Shown: positions 51,739-59,246 of the stretch, in pieces | How the letters are laid out: each line of letters starts with the position of its first letter | Position numbering within the stretch: the first letter of the stretch is position 1 | From: Bacillus solimangrovi | Lineage (GTDB): Bacteria > Bacillota > Bacilli > Bacillales > Bacillaceae_N | Assembly: GCF_001742425.1 (NCBI RefSeq) | Contig: NZ_MJEH01000016.1 | Location: 1 to 59,246 of the forward strand | DNA: 59,246 bases | Direction: 5' to 3' | Notes under the pieces: model-generated | Told to the model about the DNA's origin: nothing | Databases searched by the model: none | The model's input: the letters and a program-made list of their open reading frames with translations, nothing else | Translations under genes and position numbers: made by a program

Positions 51739-53154
51739 ATGGTTGCAATTCAGCAAGAAGCTGTAACAGAGCAACTCGCTCTTGGAGTTAAAAAAGCTAC
51801 AGAACAATCTCGAGAAATTCTCGTAAGTATAGTTAAAAAAGTAAGAGGTTGTTCACCGTTGTCAGTTTTTGCATCTGCAGGAGCGCTTAATATAAATGAA
51901 AGAGTTTTTTGGTCGGAGCCTAATGGTGATTTTCAAGTTTCTGCTATTGGTGCGATTCACACGGTGGAAGCGTTTTCGGATGATCGTTATACAGAAGCGA
52001 CATACAAATGGCATGAAATTAAGAAGGGTGCAATCATTTCTCCTCATAGTAGACCAAGGGGCACTGGTCCTCTCATGCTAGGAGGCTTTTCTTTTGATGA
52101 GCAACCTGTAAAACATAAATTATGGAGTGAATTTCCTCATACAAAGTTGATCTTACCTGTGATGATGGTTTCATTTATTGAATCAGAAGCATGGCTAACG
52201 ATAAACACTTTAGTAAAAGCTAATGATGATGTCGAAGTTAAGGCTAGTGAAATAATGAAGCTAGAGCAACAGTTATTATTAAATGTGAATGAACATCTTC
52301 ATAGAGAGAATCTGAGTATACTTTCTATTGATGAGAAAGCGAAGGAAGATTGGTTGAACACGGTAGATTTCTTAGCAAGTGAAATGCGTGATCAATTATA
52401 TGAAAAGGTTGTATTGGCAAGGGAGTTACGCCTCAAACTAGATCAGTCAATTCAAGTTGAGAATGTGTTACAGAAGTTGTTGAACGAGCAATCGACATCT
52501 CATATTTTCGCTTTTCAGTTTGAATCAGATTGCTTTGTAGGGGCATCACCAGAACGATTAGTTAAACGTGAAGGTGGACAGTTTCTTTCTACTTGCTTAG
52601 CTGGTTCTACTGGGCGTGGAACAACAGTTGAGATTGATCAAGAGTTAGGACAAGCTTTATTGAACGATGAGAAAAACCTTCATGAACATCAAATTGTTGT
52701 TGATATGATACGTTCTGCAATGGAGATTTGTTGTTCTGAAGTAGATATTCCTACTTCCCCAATTTTATATAAGGCGCGAGATATTCAACACCTATATACA
52801 CCAGTTGTAGGAAAAGCAAAGGAAAATGTTTCACTTCTATCCGTTGTTGGACATTTACATCCAACACCTGCTCTTGGTGGATATCCAAGAAATGTTGCAT
52901 TGAAAAAAATTCGAGAGCATGAAGCACTTGAGAGAGGTTGGTATGCAGCACCTATCGGTTGGATTGATTATGAAGGAAATGGTGAATTCATTGTGGCAAT
53001 TCGTTCAGGGCTTATTCAAGGAAATGAAGCTTCATTATTCGCGGGGTGTGGCCTCGTTGGTGATTCAAATTCTGAGAGTGAGTATGATGAGACAAGAATT
53101 AAATTTCGTCCGATGCTTTCAGCGATAGGGGGAGTTAACGATGCCTACCAATAA
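51739..53154 (+). CDS. menF: Isochorismate synthase, menaquinone-specific
   Basis: ATG 51739 follows TGGAGGGAG. The longer frame from 51718 would cover that site. The 471-residue chorismate-utilising enzyme isomerises chorismate to isochorismate. Family parts in the C-terminal half are KVVLARELRL with the general-base Lys, FVGASPERLV, LAGSTGRG, HLHPTPALGGYP and the Glu-rich metal site SNSESEYDETRIKF. It could also be a DhbC-like enzyme, but its neighbours fix it as MenF. Its end overlaps menD by 14 bases. Confidence 0.94.
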   Translation: MVAIQQEAVTEQLALGVKKATEQSREILVSIVKKVRGCSPLSVFASAGALNINERVFWSEPNGDFQVSAIGAIHTVEAFSDDRYTEATYKWHEIKKGAIISPHSRPRGTGPLMLGGFSFDEQPVKHKLWSEFPHTKLILPVMMVSFIESEAWLTINTLVKANDDVEVKASEIMKLEQQLLLNVNEHLHRENLSILSIDEKAKEDWLNTVDFLASEMRDQLYEKVVLARELRLKLDQSIQVENVLQKLLNEQSTSHIFAFQFESDCFVGASPERLVKREGGQFLSTCLAGSTGRGTTVEIDQELGQALLNDEKNLHEHQIVVDMIRSAMEICCSEVDIPTSPILYKARDIQHLYTPVVGKAKENVSLLSVVGHLHPTPALGGYPRNVALKKIREHEALERGWYAAPIGWIDYEGNGEFIVAIRSGLIQGNEASLFAGCGLVGDSNSESEYDETRIKFRPMLSAIGGVNDAYQ

Positions 53155-54901
53155 TCCACTGAGTTCTTATATACATGCATTTGTAGATGAATTGGTGAGA
53201 GCGGGGGTTAGGAGAATAGTCATTAGTCCTGGTTCTCGTTCAACTCCGATTGCCATGGCCGCAGCTCAACATCCTAAAATGGAAACATGGGTGAATGTTG
53301 ATGAGCGTTCAGCGGCTTTTTTTGCGTTAGGCATGGCTAAAGGATCACAACATCCAGTAGCTATTTTGTGTACATCAGGTACGGCGGCAGCAAATTATAT
53401 GCCTGCAGTAGTTGAGGCTAAGCAGTCTCGTGTTCCGCTGATTGTTTTAACTGCTGATCGTCCACACGAACTTAGGGATGTTGGCGCACCACAAGTAATT
53501 GACCAACTAAACATGTTTGGAAATTACGCCAAATGGTTTGTAGATTTAGCGATACCAGAGAGCACGAACGAGATGTTACGGTATATAAGAACTGTTGCTG
53601 ATCGAGCAGTTGCATTAACAAAGAGTGAGCCAGCAGGGGTTGTTCATTTGAATTTTCCACTTCGTGAGCCACTTATACCAGGACCAATGCCTAATATGAT
53701 GAAAACTGCTGCAAGAGATGGAATGAATCCATATACACGTATTTCAATGGGAGTTAAGCACCTTTCTAAAGAGCAAATCTTCGATTATTGTCGTTTGTTT
53801 GAAAATGTAGAAAAAGGGCTTATTGTTTGTGGACCACAGGATGATCCAATGTTAAGTGAATTTATTCTACTATTATCGAAACGACTGAATTGGCCTATAA
53901 TCTCTGATCCTCTTTCTCAACTAAGAAGTATTGCTAGAGATGAAGATCATGTTATTGAGACGTATGATGCATTTTTACGTGATCAAGAAATCTCTAATTC
54001 ACTTGTACCTGAACTAGTGCTTCGATTTGGCGCCATGCCAGTGTCAAAGGCATACACGTTATTTATAAAAAACAATCCTCAAATCAAACAATTCATCGTT
54101 GATTTAGATAACGATTGGCGTGAACCGACACTAATGGCGTCACATATGATTTATGCTGATTCGAAGTATTTTTGTGAAAAAGTGGCAGATTCAATTCAGA
54201 ATACAAGTGGAAATGATGAATGGTTAGAGAGTTGGAAAAAGGTTAATTCTGTAACTAGACAAACAATTGAGTATTATTATACAGGTGATGTCCTTTTTGA
54301 AGGTAATGTAATAAAAGAGTTAATAGAACTAATACCTGAAAACTCTTCATTGTTCGTTAGTAACAGTATGCCTATTCGTGACTTAGATACGTTTTACCTC
54401 AACCAATCTAAACAAGTTACAACGTATGCAAATCGTGGAGCAAATGGTATTGATGGCATTATTTCAAGTGCTCTAGGTGTTAGTACCGTGAGTGAGCGAC
54501 TCTTTCTTGTAATTGGTGATCTGTCGTTTTATCATGATTTAAATGGTTTGCTCGCCGCTAAGGTGTATCAATTGAATATAACAATTATCGTAATTAATAA
54601 CGATGGAGGCGGAATTTTCTCTTTCCTCCCTCAAGCAAAGCATCCAGAACACTTTGAGGAATTATTTGGGACCCCACATGGTTTAGATTTTGAATATGTT
54701 GTTAAAATGTACGGAGGTACATTTGATAGAATTAAAAGTTGGCAACAGTTTAAAGACGCCGTGTTAAATAGTATGAATAGAAAAGGGTTACAAGTAATAG
54801 AAGTTCCAACTGAACGCGATGATAATGTTAACTTACACCGTTTGCTGTGGAAAGAAGTACATCAAAATGTGAAAGAGGCAACTCGATATGAAGGTTCGTG
54901 A
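53141..54901 (+). CDS. menD: SEPHCHC synthase MenD
   Basis: This 586-residue thiamin-diphosphate enzyme joins 2-oxoglutarate and isochorismate. The cofactor Glu is in the WVNVDERSAAFFALGMAKGS region. The Mg2+ and diphosphate motif is GDLSFYHDLNGL through NNDGGGIFSFLPQ. The ISPGSRSTPIAMAA start is typical. Translation is probably coupled to menF and to menH, since both ends overlap the neighbouring genes. Confidence 0.95.
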   Translation: MPTNNPLSSYIHAFVDELVRAGVRRIVISPGSRSTPIAMAAAQHPKMETWVNVDERSAAFFALGMAKGSQHPVAILCTSGTAAANYMPAVVEAKQSRVPLIVLTADRPHELRDVGAPQVIDQLNMFGNYAKWFVDLAIPESTNEMLRYIRTVADRAVALTKSEPAGVVHLNFPLREPLIPGPMPNMMKTAARDGMNPYTRISMGVKHLSKEQIFDYCRLFENVEKGLIVCGPQDDPMLSEFILLLSKRLNWPIISDPLSQLRSIARDEDHVIETYDAFLRDQEISNSLVPELVLRFGAMPVSKAYTLFIKNNPQIKQFIVDLDNDWREPTLMASHMIYADSKYFCEKVADSIQNTSGNDEWLESWKKVNSVTRQTIEYYYTGDVLFEGNVIKELIELIPENSSLFVSNSMPIRDLDTFYLNQSKQVTTYANRGANGIDGIISSALGVSTVSERLFLVIGDLSFYHDLNGLLAAKVYQLNITIIVINNDGGGIFSFLPQAKHPEHFEELFGTPHGLDFEYVVKMYGGTFDRIKSWQQFKDAVLNSMNRKGLQVIEVPTERDDNVNLHRLLWKEVHQNVKEATRYEGS

Positions 54902-55685
54902 CATTAATTATCACGTTGAAACATTTGGGACTGGCCCTGCACTTATGATGTTACATGGCTTTACGGGATCTTCAGTAAATTGGTATCCTTTAGCTGAACA
55001 ACTATCAGATAATTTTCAAGTGATCCTTGTAGATATTATAGGTCATGGAAATACTGAAAAGCCCCGTAATGTATCACGTTATAGTATGGAAGAGGTTGTT
55101 AGGGACATTAAGGAAATACTTGTTCAGTTGGAAATTCACAAAGTGAACTTATTAGGTTATTCTATGGGTGGAAGAGTCGCTCTATCGTTTGCTGTAACGT
55201 ATCCAGAAAGTGTAGAGAGATTAATTCTGGAAAGTAGTTCACCAGGACTAAAGACAATTGAAGAGCGAATTAATCGATGTGAAGCAGATCAAAAGCTCGC
55301 CCGTAAGATTGAAAGCAACGGTATTGAATGGTTTGTGAAGATGTGGAGTGAAATACCACTTTTTTCCTCACAAAGAAGATTGTCAGATGATCTGTTAGAG
55401 AAACAGTATGAGTTGCGTATGAGAAACGATTCTTATGGTTTAGTAAATAGCTTGCGAGGCATGGGAACAGGAAGTCAACCATCATTATGGGACCAACTAC
55501 AAGATCTTTCTATGCCAATTTTGATAATTACAGGAAATGAAGACGAGAAATTCTGTAACATCGCCAAGGAAATGACAAAAAAAATGAAAAATGCAAAGAA
55601 TATTGTTGTAAATAGTGCTGGACATGCAATTCATCTGGAACAATTACAAATCTTTGCTAAAATAGTAGTAGATGATTTAACATAG
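54888..55685 (+). CDS. menH: SHCHC synthase MenH (alpha/beta hydrolase)
   Basis: This 265-residue alpha/beta hydrolase-fold enzyme eliminates pyruvate from SEPHCHC. The nucleophile elbow GYSMGGR holds the Ser, LHGFTGSS forms the oxyanion region, and the His of the triad is in NSAGHAIHLE. The start overlaps menD by 14 bases. It is called YtxM in Bacillus subtilis. Many such proteins are misnamed hydrolases; the operon position supports MenH. Confidence 0.92.
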   Translation: MKVRDINYHVETFGTGPALMMLHGFTGSSVNWYPLAEQLSDNFQVILVDIIGHGNTEKPRNVSRYSMEEVVRDIKEILVQLEIHKVNLLGYSMGGRVALSFAVTYPESVERLILESSSPGLKTIEERINRCEADQKLARKIESNGIEWFVKMWSEIPLFSSQRRLSDDLLEKQYELRMRNDSYGLVNSLRGMGTGSQPSLWDQLQDLSMPILIITGNEDEKFCNIAKEMTKKMKNAKNIVVNSAGHAIHLEQLQIFAKIVVDDLT

Positions 55686-55737
55686 CATCTGACATAGTAA
55701 GAATTATCATGTGAATTAATTGAGGAGGTACATAAGT

Positions 55738-56556
55738 ATGGCAATTGAATGGGTACAAGAACGTCAATATGAAGATATTATGTATGAAACATTTAACGGT
55801 ATTGCAAAAATTTCGATTAATCGTCCTGAAGTGCGAAATGCATTTCGTCCAAAAACAGTACATGAGTTAATTGATGCATTTGCATATGCTCGTGATGATT
55901 CTAACATTGGAGTTATCGTACTTGCAGGTGTGGGTGATGACGCGTTCTGTGCAGGAGGAGATCAAAAAGTTCGCGGTCATGGCGGATATGTAGGCGATGA
56001 TCAAATTCCACGCTTAAACGTTTTAGATTTACAACGTCTAATTCGTGTAATTCCTAAGCCAGTAGTTGCAATGGTATCTGGTTATGCAATCGGTGGTGGT
56101 CATGTTCTTCATGTTGTATGTGACTTAACAATTGCGGCAGACAATGCAATCTTTGGACAAACAGGTCCAAAAGTAGGAAGCTTTGATGCAGGGTATGGAG
56201 CTGGTTATCTTGCACGCATCGTTGGACATAAGAAAGCACGTGAAATTTGGTACTTATGTCGCCAATATAATGCACAAGAAGCATTGGATATGGGCTTAGT
56301 CAATACGGTTGTTCCACTTGAACAGCTTGAGGAAGAAACAGTACAATGGTGTAAAGAGATGTTAGAGAAATCTCCAACAGCATTACGTTTCTTAAAGGCA
56401 TCATTAAATGCTGATACAGATGGTTTAGCTGGTCTTCAACAAATGGGTGGAGATGCTACATTGTTATACTATACAACAGATGAAGCAAAAGAAGGACGGG
56501 ACGCGTTCAAAGAAAAACGTGATCCGGACTTTAAGCAATTTCCGCGCTTCCCTTAA
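55738..56556 (+). CDS. menB: 1,4-dihydroxy-2-naphthoyl-CoA synthase
   Basis: ATG 55738 follows GAGGAGGT at 55722-55729; the longer TTG frame would translate that site. The 272-residue crotonase-fold enzyme closes the second ring of naphthoyl-CoA. Parts seen are [10 protein letters not shown] (oxyanion and substrate loop), [15 protein letters not shown] and [12 protein letters not shown] with the catalytic Asp region. The C-terminal [13 protein letters not shown] is diagnostic of MenB. A terminator hairpin follows it. Confidence 0.95.
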   Translation: MAIEWVQERQYEDIMYETFNGIAKISINRPEVRNAFRPKTVHELIDAFAYARDDSNIGVIVLAGVGDDAFCAGGDQKVRGHGGYVGDDQIPRLNVLDLQRLIRVIPKPVVAMVSGYAIGGGHVLHVVCDLTIAADNAIFGQTGPKVGSFDAGYGAGYLARIVGHKKAREIWYLCRQYNAQEALDMGLVNTVVPLEQLEEETVQWCKEMLEKSPTALRFLKASLNADTDGLAGLQQMGGDATLLYYTTDEAKEGRDAFKEKRDPDFKQFPRFP

Positions 56557-56570
56557 TGCTACTAACTATG

Positions 56571-56607
56571 AAAGGCACATCTTTGTTTTGAAGGATGTGT
56601 CTTTTTT
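56571..56607 (+). terminator. Internal terminator between menB and menE
   Basis: AAAGGCACATC pairs with GATGTGTCTTT, with one wobble, and is followed by T's. menE starts 34 bases later, so it should be leaky or end a part of the transcripts. Confidence 0.7.
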
Positions 56608-56640
56608 GAAATGATTTATACGTAGAGGTGTACCATTACT

Positions 56641-58140
56641 ATGAGTGAAAAAATGCCAAACTGGCTAAAACAACGTGCCTATTTAACACCTGAACGTCCT
56701 GCAATTATAACCAAACATGAAACGTTATCCTTCCAAGAACTTCTGATTAGAGTTGAGCAATTAGCAGACCAACTTACCACTGTGGGTGTAAGACAAGGCA
56801 TGCATTGTGCGTTGCTTATTCAAAATAATATTGACAGTATCGTATTAATTCGTGCTCTTGAAACAATTGGAGCGATAAGTGTAATGTTAAATATTCGTCT
56901 TACTGAGAAAGAATTAGCATGGCAAATGAATGATGCTGATGTATCATATTGCTTTTATACTTCTGACTTTCAAGACAAAGCATTAACAGCAGGTAAGGAA
57001 GTACAATCAATAAAGTTATATAGTATAACACAAGTGAAAAGTTTAAAGACATCGTCTAGTTCTAGCCGATCGATGTTTAAATTAGATGAATTACATACAA
57101 TTATGTATACGTCTGGTACGACAGGTAAACCAAAAGGTGTGATGATGACTTATGGAAATCATTGGTGGAGTGCGATTGGTTCCTCGTTGAATTTAGGGAT
57201 TGCTGAGAAGGATCGCTGGCTTATTTGCGTACCACTCTTTCATGTTAGTGGGCTGTCGATTTTGATGAGATCTCTATTCTATGGGATCACAATTGTGCTA
57301 CATGAGCGGTTTGAAGCAGATGCCGTTAATACCTCAATTATAAATGAGCAAGTTACAATGATATCTGTAGTAAGTGCAATGTTAACTACAATGTTAAAGC
57401 AGCTTGGAGAAGAGACTTATCCAGAGAATTTAAGATGTGTATTGCTTGGTGGTGGGCCAGCTCCAATGCCTCTATTAGAATTGTGCAAACATAAAAGGGT
57501 TCCTGTATTCCAAACATATGGAATGACAGAGACGGCATCGCAGATCGTTACACTTTCTCCAGAATATATGTTGAGTAAACTTGGATCAGCTGGTAAACCA
57601 CTTTTTCCAGCACAGTTGCGTATCGTACAAGATGGGCAAGATATGGAAAGAAATAATGAAGGTGAAATCGTTGTATGTGGTCCTAATGTGACGAAAGGGT
57701 ATTACAAACGTCCAGATGCAACAGAAATAACGATTCAACAAGGCTGGTTACATACTGGTGATATGGGTTATTTAGATAAGGACGGTTTCTTGTATGTATT
57801 AGACAGGAGAAGTGATTTAATTATTTCTGGTGGAGAAAATATTTATCCAGCGGAGATTGAGAGTGTGCTGCTTGAGCATCCATCGGTTCTTGAGGTCGGT
57901 GTATGTGGAGTTGAGAGTGAGAGGTGGGGAGAAGTTCCTGCTGCTGTGCTCGTTTTTGAAAAAAATTCATTTTGTTCTGGAATAGAGTTAAAACAATTTT
58001 TAGAAGAGAGATTAGCAAAATATAAAATTCCAAAGGTTTTTTATTCGGTAGAAAAATTGCCTAGAAATGCTTCAATGAAACTTCTAAGACGTACACTAAA
58101 AAGTTGGATAAAACATGAAAAACTTACATTGTTACATTGA
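56641..58140 (+). CDS. menE: o-Succinylbenzoate-CoA ligase
   Basis: This 499-residue acyl-CoA synthetase of the ANL superfamily activates o-succinylbenzoate with ATP and CoA. The ATP loop is MYTSGTTGKPKGV, A5 is YGMTETASQ, A7 is LHTGDMGYLDKDG, A8 is DRRSDLIISGGENIYP and the catalytic Lys near the end is in LPRNASMKLLRR. GAGGTG precedes the ATG. Biochemically it acts before MenB although it is encoded after it. Confidence 0.94.
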   Translation: MSEKMPNWLKQRAYLTPERPAIITKHETLSFQELLIRVEQLADQLTTVGVRQGMHCALLIQNNIDSIVLIRALETIGAISVMLNIRLTEKELAWQMNDADVSYCFYTSDFQDKALTAGKEVQSIKLYSITQVKSLKTSSSSSRSMFKLDELHTIMYTSGTTGKPKGVMMTYGNHWWSAIGSSLNLGIAEKDRWLICVPLFHVSGLSILMRSLFYGITIVLHERFEADAVNTSIINEQVTMISVVSAMLTTMLKQLGEETYPENLRCVLLGGGPAPMPLLELCKHKRVPVFQTYGMTETASQIVTLSPEYMLSKLGSAGKPLFPAQLRIVQDGQDMERNNEGEIVVCGPNVTKGYYKRPDATEITIQQGWLHTGDMGYLDKDGFLYVLDRRSDLIISGGENIYPAEIESVLLEHPSVLEVGVCGVESERWGEVPAAVLVFEKNSFCSGIELKQFLEERLAKYKIPKVFYSVEKLPRNASMKLLRRTLKSWIKHEKLTLLH

Positions 58141-58152
58141 GGAAGTGATTAT

Positions 58153-59246
58153 GTGGACATTCATAAAGTGACCCTTCATCATATAGAAATGCACTTGAAG
58201 AAACCATTTGCAGCTAGTTATGGAACCATATCTAAACGACCATTTATACTTGTTGAAATGGAAGATGAAATGGGACAAAAAGGGTGGGGTGAATGTGCAG
58301 CATTCGCCGTACCATGGTATACAGAAGAAACGATTAATGGTGCGTGGCATGTACTAGAAGATATACTAATTCCTGAGGTTTTCCAAAAAACATTCTCTCA
58401 TCCGAGTGATTTGAATGAAGAACTTTCACAATATAAGAGAAACTATATGGCCAAGGCTTCATTAGATGAAGCGATATGGGATCTCTATGCTAAACGTGAA
58501 GAAAAGTCATTAGCCAATTTGATTGGTGGACATCGAGAAAGCGTAAAAGCGGGGGTAGTTGTAGGTATTCAACCAATTCCTGAAATGTTAGGTATGATCG
58601 AAGAGTATTTAGCAGAAGGTTATGAACGAGTAAAAGTTAAAATTATGCCAGGTAAGGATAAAGAAATTCTTGAGCCAATTCGTGAGCGCTTCCCAGACTT
58701 GCAACTGCTTGCAGACGGAAATAGCGCGTATACATTAGATGATCTTGATAAGTTAAAACAATTGGATGAATTTAATTTGATGATGATAGAACAGCCATTA
58801 GGTTCAGACGATATAATTGAACATGCGACGTTGCAAAAGTCGTTAAATACTCCAATTTGCTTAGATGAAAGTATCACTTCTTATGAATCTGCTAAAAAAG
58901 CAATTGAGTTGAAAAGCTGTCAAGTTATAAATTTAAAGATTGGTCGTGTCGGTGGTATAACAGCTGCAAAGCGTATTCATGATTTATGTGTTGAACATGA
59001 TATTCCTGTTTGGTGTGGTGGTTTGTTAGAATCAGGAATTGGTCGAGCTCATAATGTAGCATTAGCGACTTTAGATAACTTTGTATTTCCAGGAGACTTA
59101 TCTGCCTCATCACGTTATTGGGAAGAAGATATCGTGAAACCAGAATGGGTCGTAAAAAATGGGGAAATTAAAGTTCCTGAAGGAATTGGGATAGGTGTTA
59201 ATATAAATTATGGCTTACTAGAAAAGGTTACAATTAGAAAAGAAGC
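58153..59246 (+). CDS. menC: o-Succinylbenzoate synthase, 3' end outside the window
   Basis: This enolase-superfamily enzyme dehydrates SHCHC to o-succinylbenzoate. GTG 58153 is chosen: the ATG two bases upstream runs to an early stop, and GAGGAAGTGA lies before it. At least 364 codons are open to the end of the window. Residues seen are RVKVKI with the K-x-K acid/base Lys, ADGNSAY with the first metal Asp, MIEQPL with the Glu, CLDESI with the Asp, and NLKIGRVGG with the second Lys. Bacillus forms often also racemise N-acylamino acids, which sequence alone cannot decide. Confidence 0.93.
   Translation, partial: MDIHKVTLHHIEMHLKKPFAASYGTISKRPFILVEMEDEMGQKGWGECAAFAVPWYTEETINGAWHVLEDILIPEVFQKTFSHPSDLNEELSQYKRNYMAKASLDEAIWDLYAKREEKSLANLIGGHRESVKAGVVVGIQPIPEMLGMIEEYLAEGYERVKVKIMPGKDKEILEPIRERFPDLQLLADGNSAYTLDDLDKLKQLDEFNLMMIEQPLGSDDIIEHATLQKSLNTPICLDESITSYESAKKAIELKSCQVINLKIGRVGGITAAKRIHDLCVEHDIPVWCGGLLESGIGRAHNVALATLDNFVFPGDLSASSRYWEEDIVKPEWVVKNGEIKVPEGIGIGVNINYGLLEKVTIRKE

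Overview
The window is low-GC DNA with strong AAGGAGG-type ribosome binding sites, SigA-like promoters, S-box and cobalamin riboswitches and U-tailed terminators. It carries a Bacillus megaterium-type cobalamin operon, a Bacillus-type glgBCDAP operon, a menFDHBEC operon and put genes with a PucR-type regulator. Together these indicate a chromosomal segment of an aerobic or facultative member of the Bacillaceae. No phage, plasmid, CRISPR or transposase gene was seen.

Layout. 1-3.0 kb: a response-regulator remnant, a possible Fur-box/small-ORF unit, a short-chain dehydrogenase, a thioredoxin-like protein and a HAD phosphatase. 3.1-6.4 kb: a SAM-I (S-box) riboswitch leading into msrA, then an orphan four-PAS sporulation-type histidine kinase. 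6.5-10.4 kb: a cobalamin riboswitch in front of the B12-independent class I ribonucleotide reductase genes (nrdA, nrdB). 10.57-10.72 kb: a MITE-like element with terminal inverted repeats. 10.7-25.9 kb: a second cobalamin riboswitch and a 17-gene operon, cbiW-H60-X-J-C-D-ET-L-F-G-A, precorrin-2 dehydrogenase, SUMT and the cobalt ECF transporter cbiMNQO. One vitamin therefore appears to control both its own synthesis with cobalt uptake and the RNR that makes it dispensable.

26-35.6 kb: a GNAT acetyltransferase, cysK, the proline catabolism genes putB and putC with a putR-like regulator, D-serine dehydratase, an M32 carboxypeptidase and the 3' remnant of a sphingomyelinase C gene. 35.7-39.7 kb: a hemolysin III-type membrane protein, a small unknown protein, a polysaccharide deacetylase, a SulP transporter and a 49-residue protein with a cre site in its promoter region. 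39.9-40.6 kb: four tRNA genes (Val, Asp, Ser, Glu) followed by a candidate small RNA with its own promoter and terminator.

40.9-49.2 kb: glgB-C-D-A-P, covering ADP-glucose synthesis, glucan elongation and branching, and phosphorolysis. 49.3-59.2 kb: yteA and menA on the minus strand, then menF-D-H-B-E-C on the plus strand, which converts chorismate to DHNA-CoA. MenA prenylates DHNA. menC runs off the window end.

Most genes are recognisable families. The less explained material lies between genes: the MITE-like element, the S-box/msrA pairing, the putB-putC hairpin, the small RNA candidate and the cre-linked small ORF.
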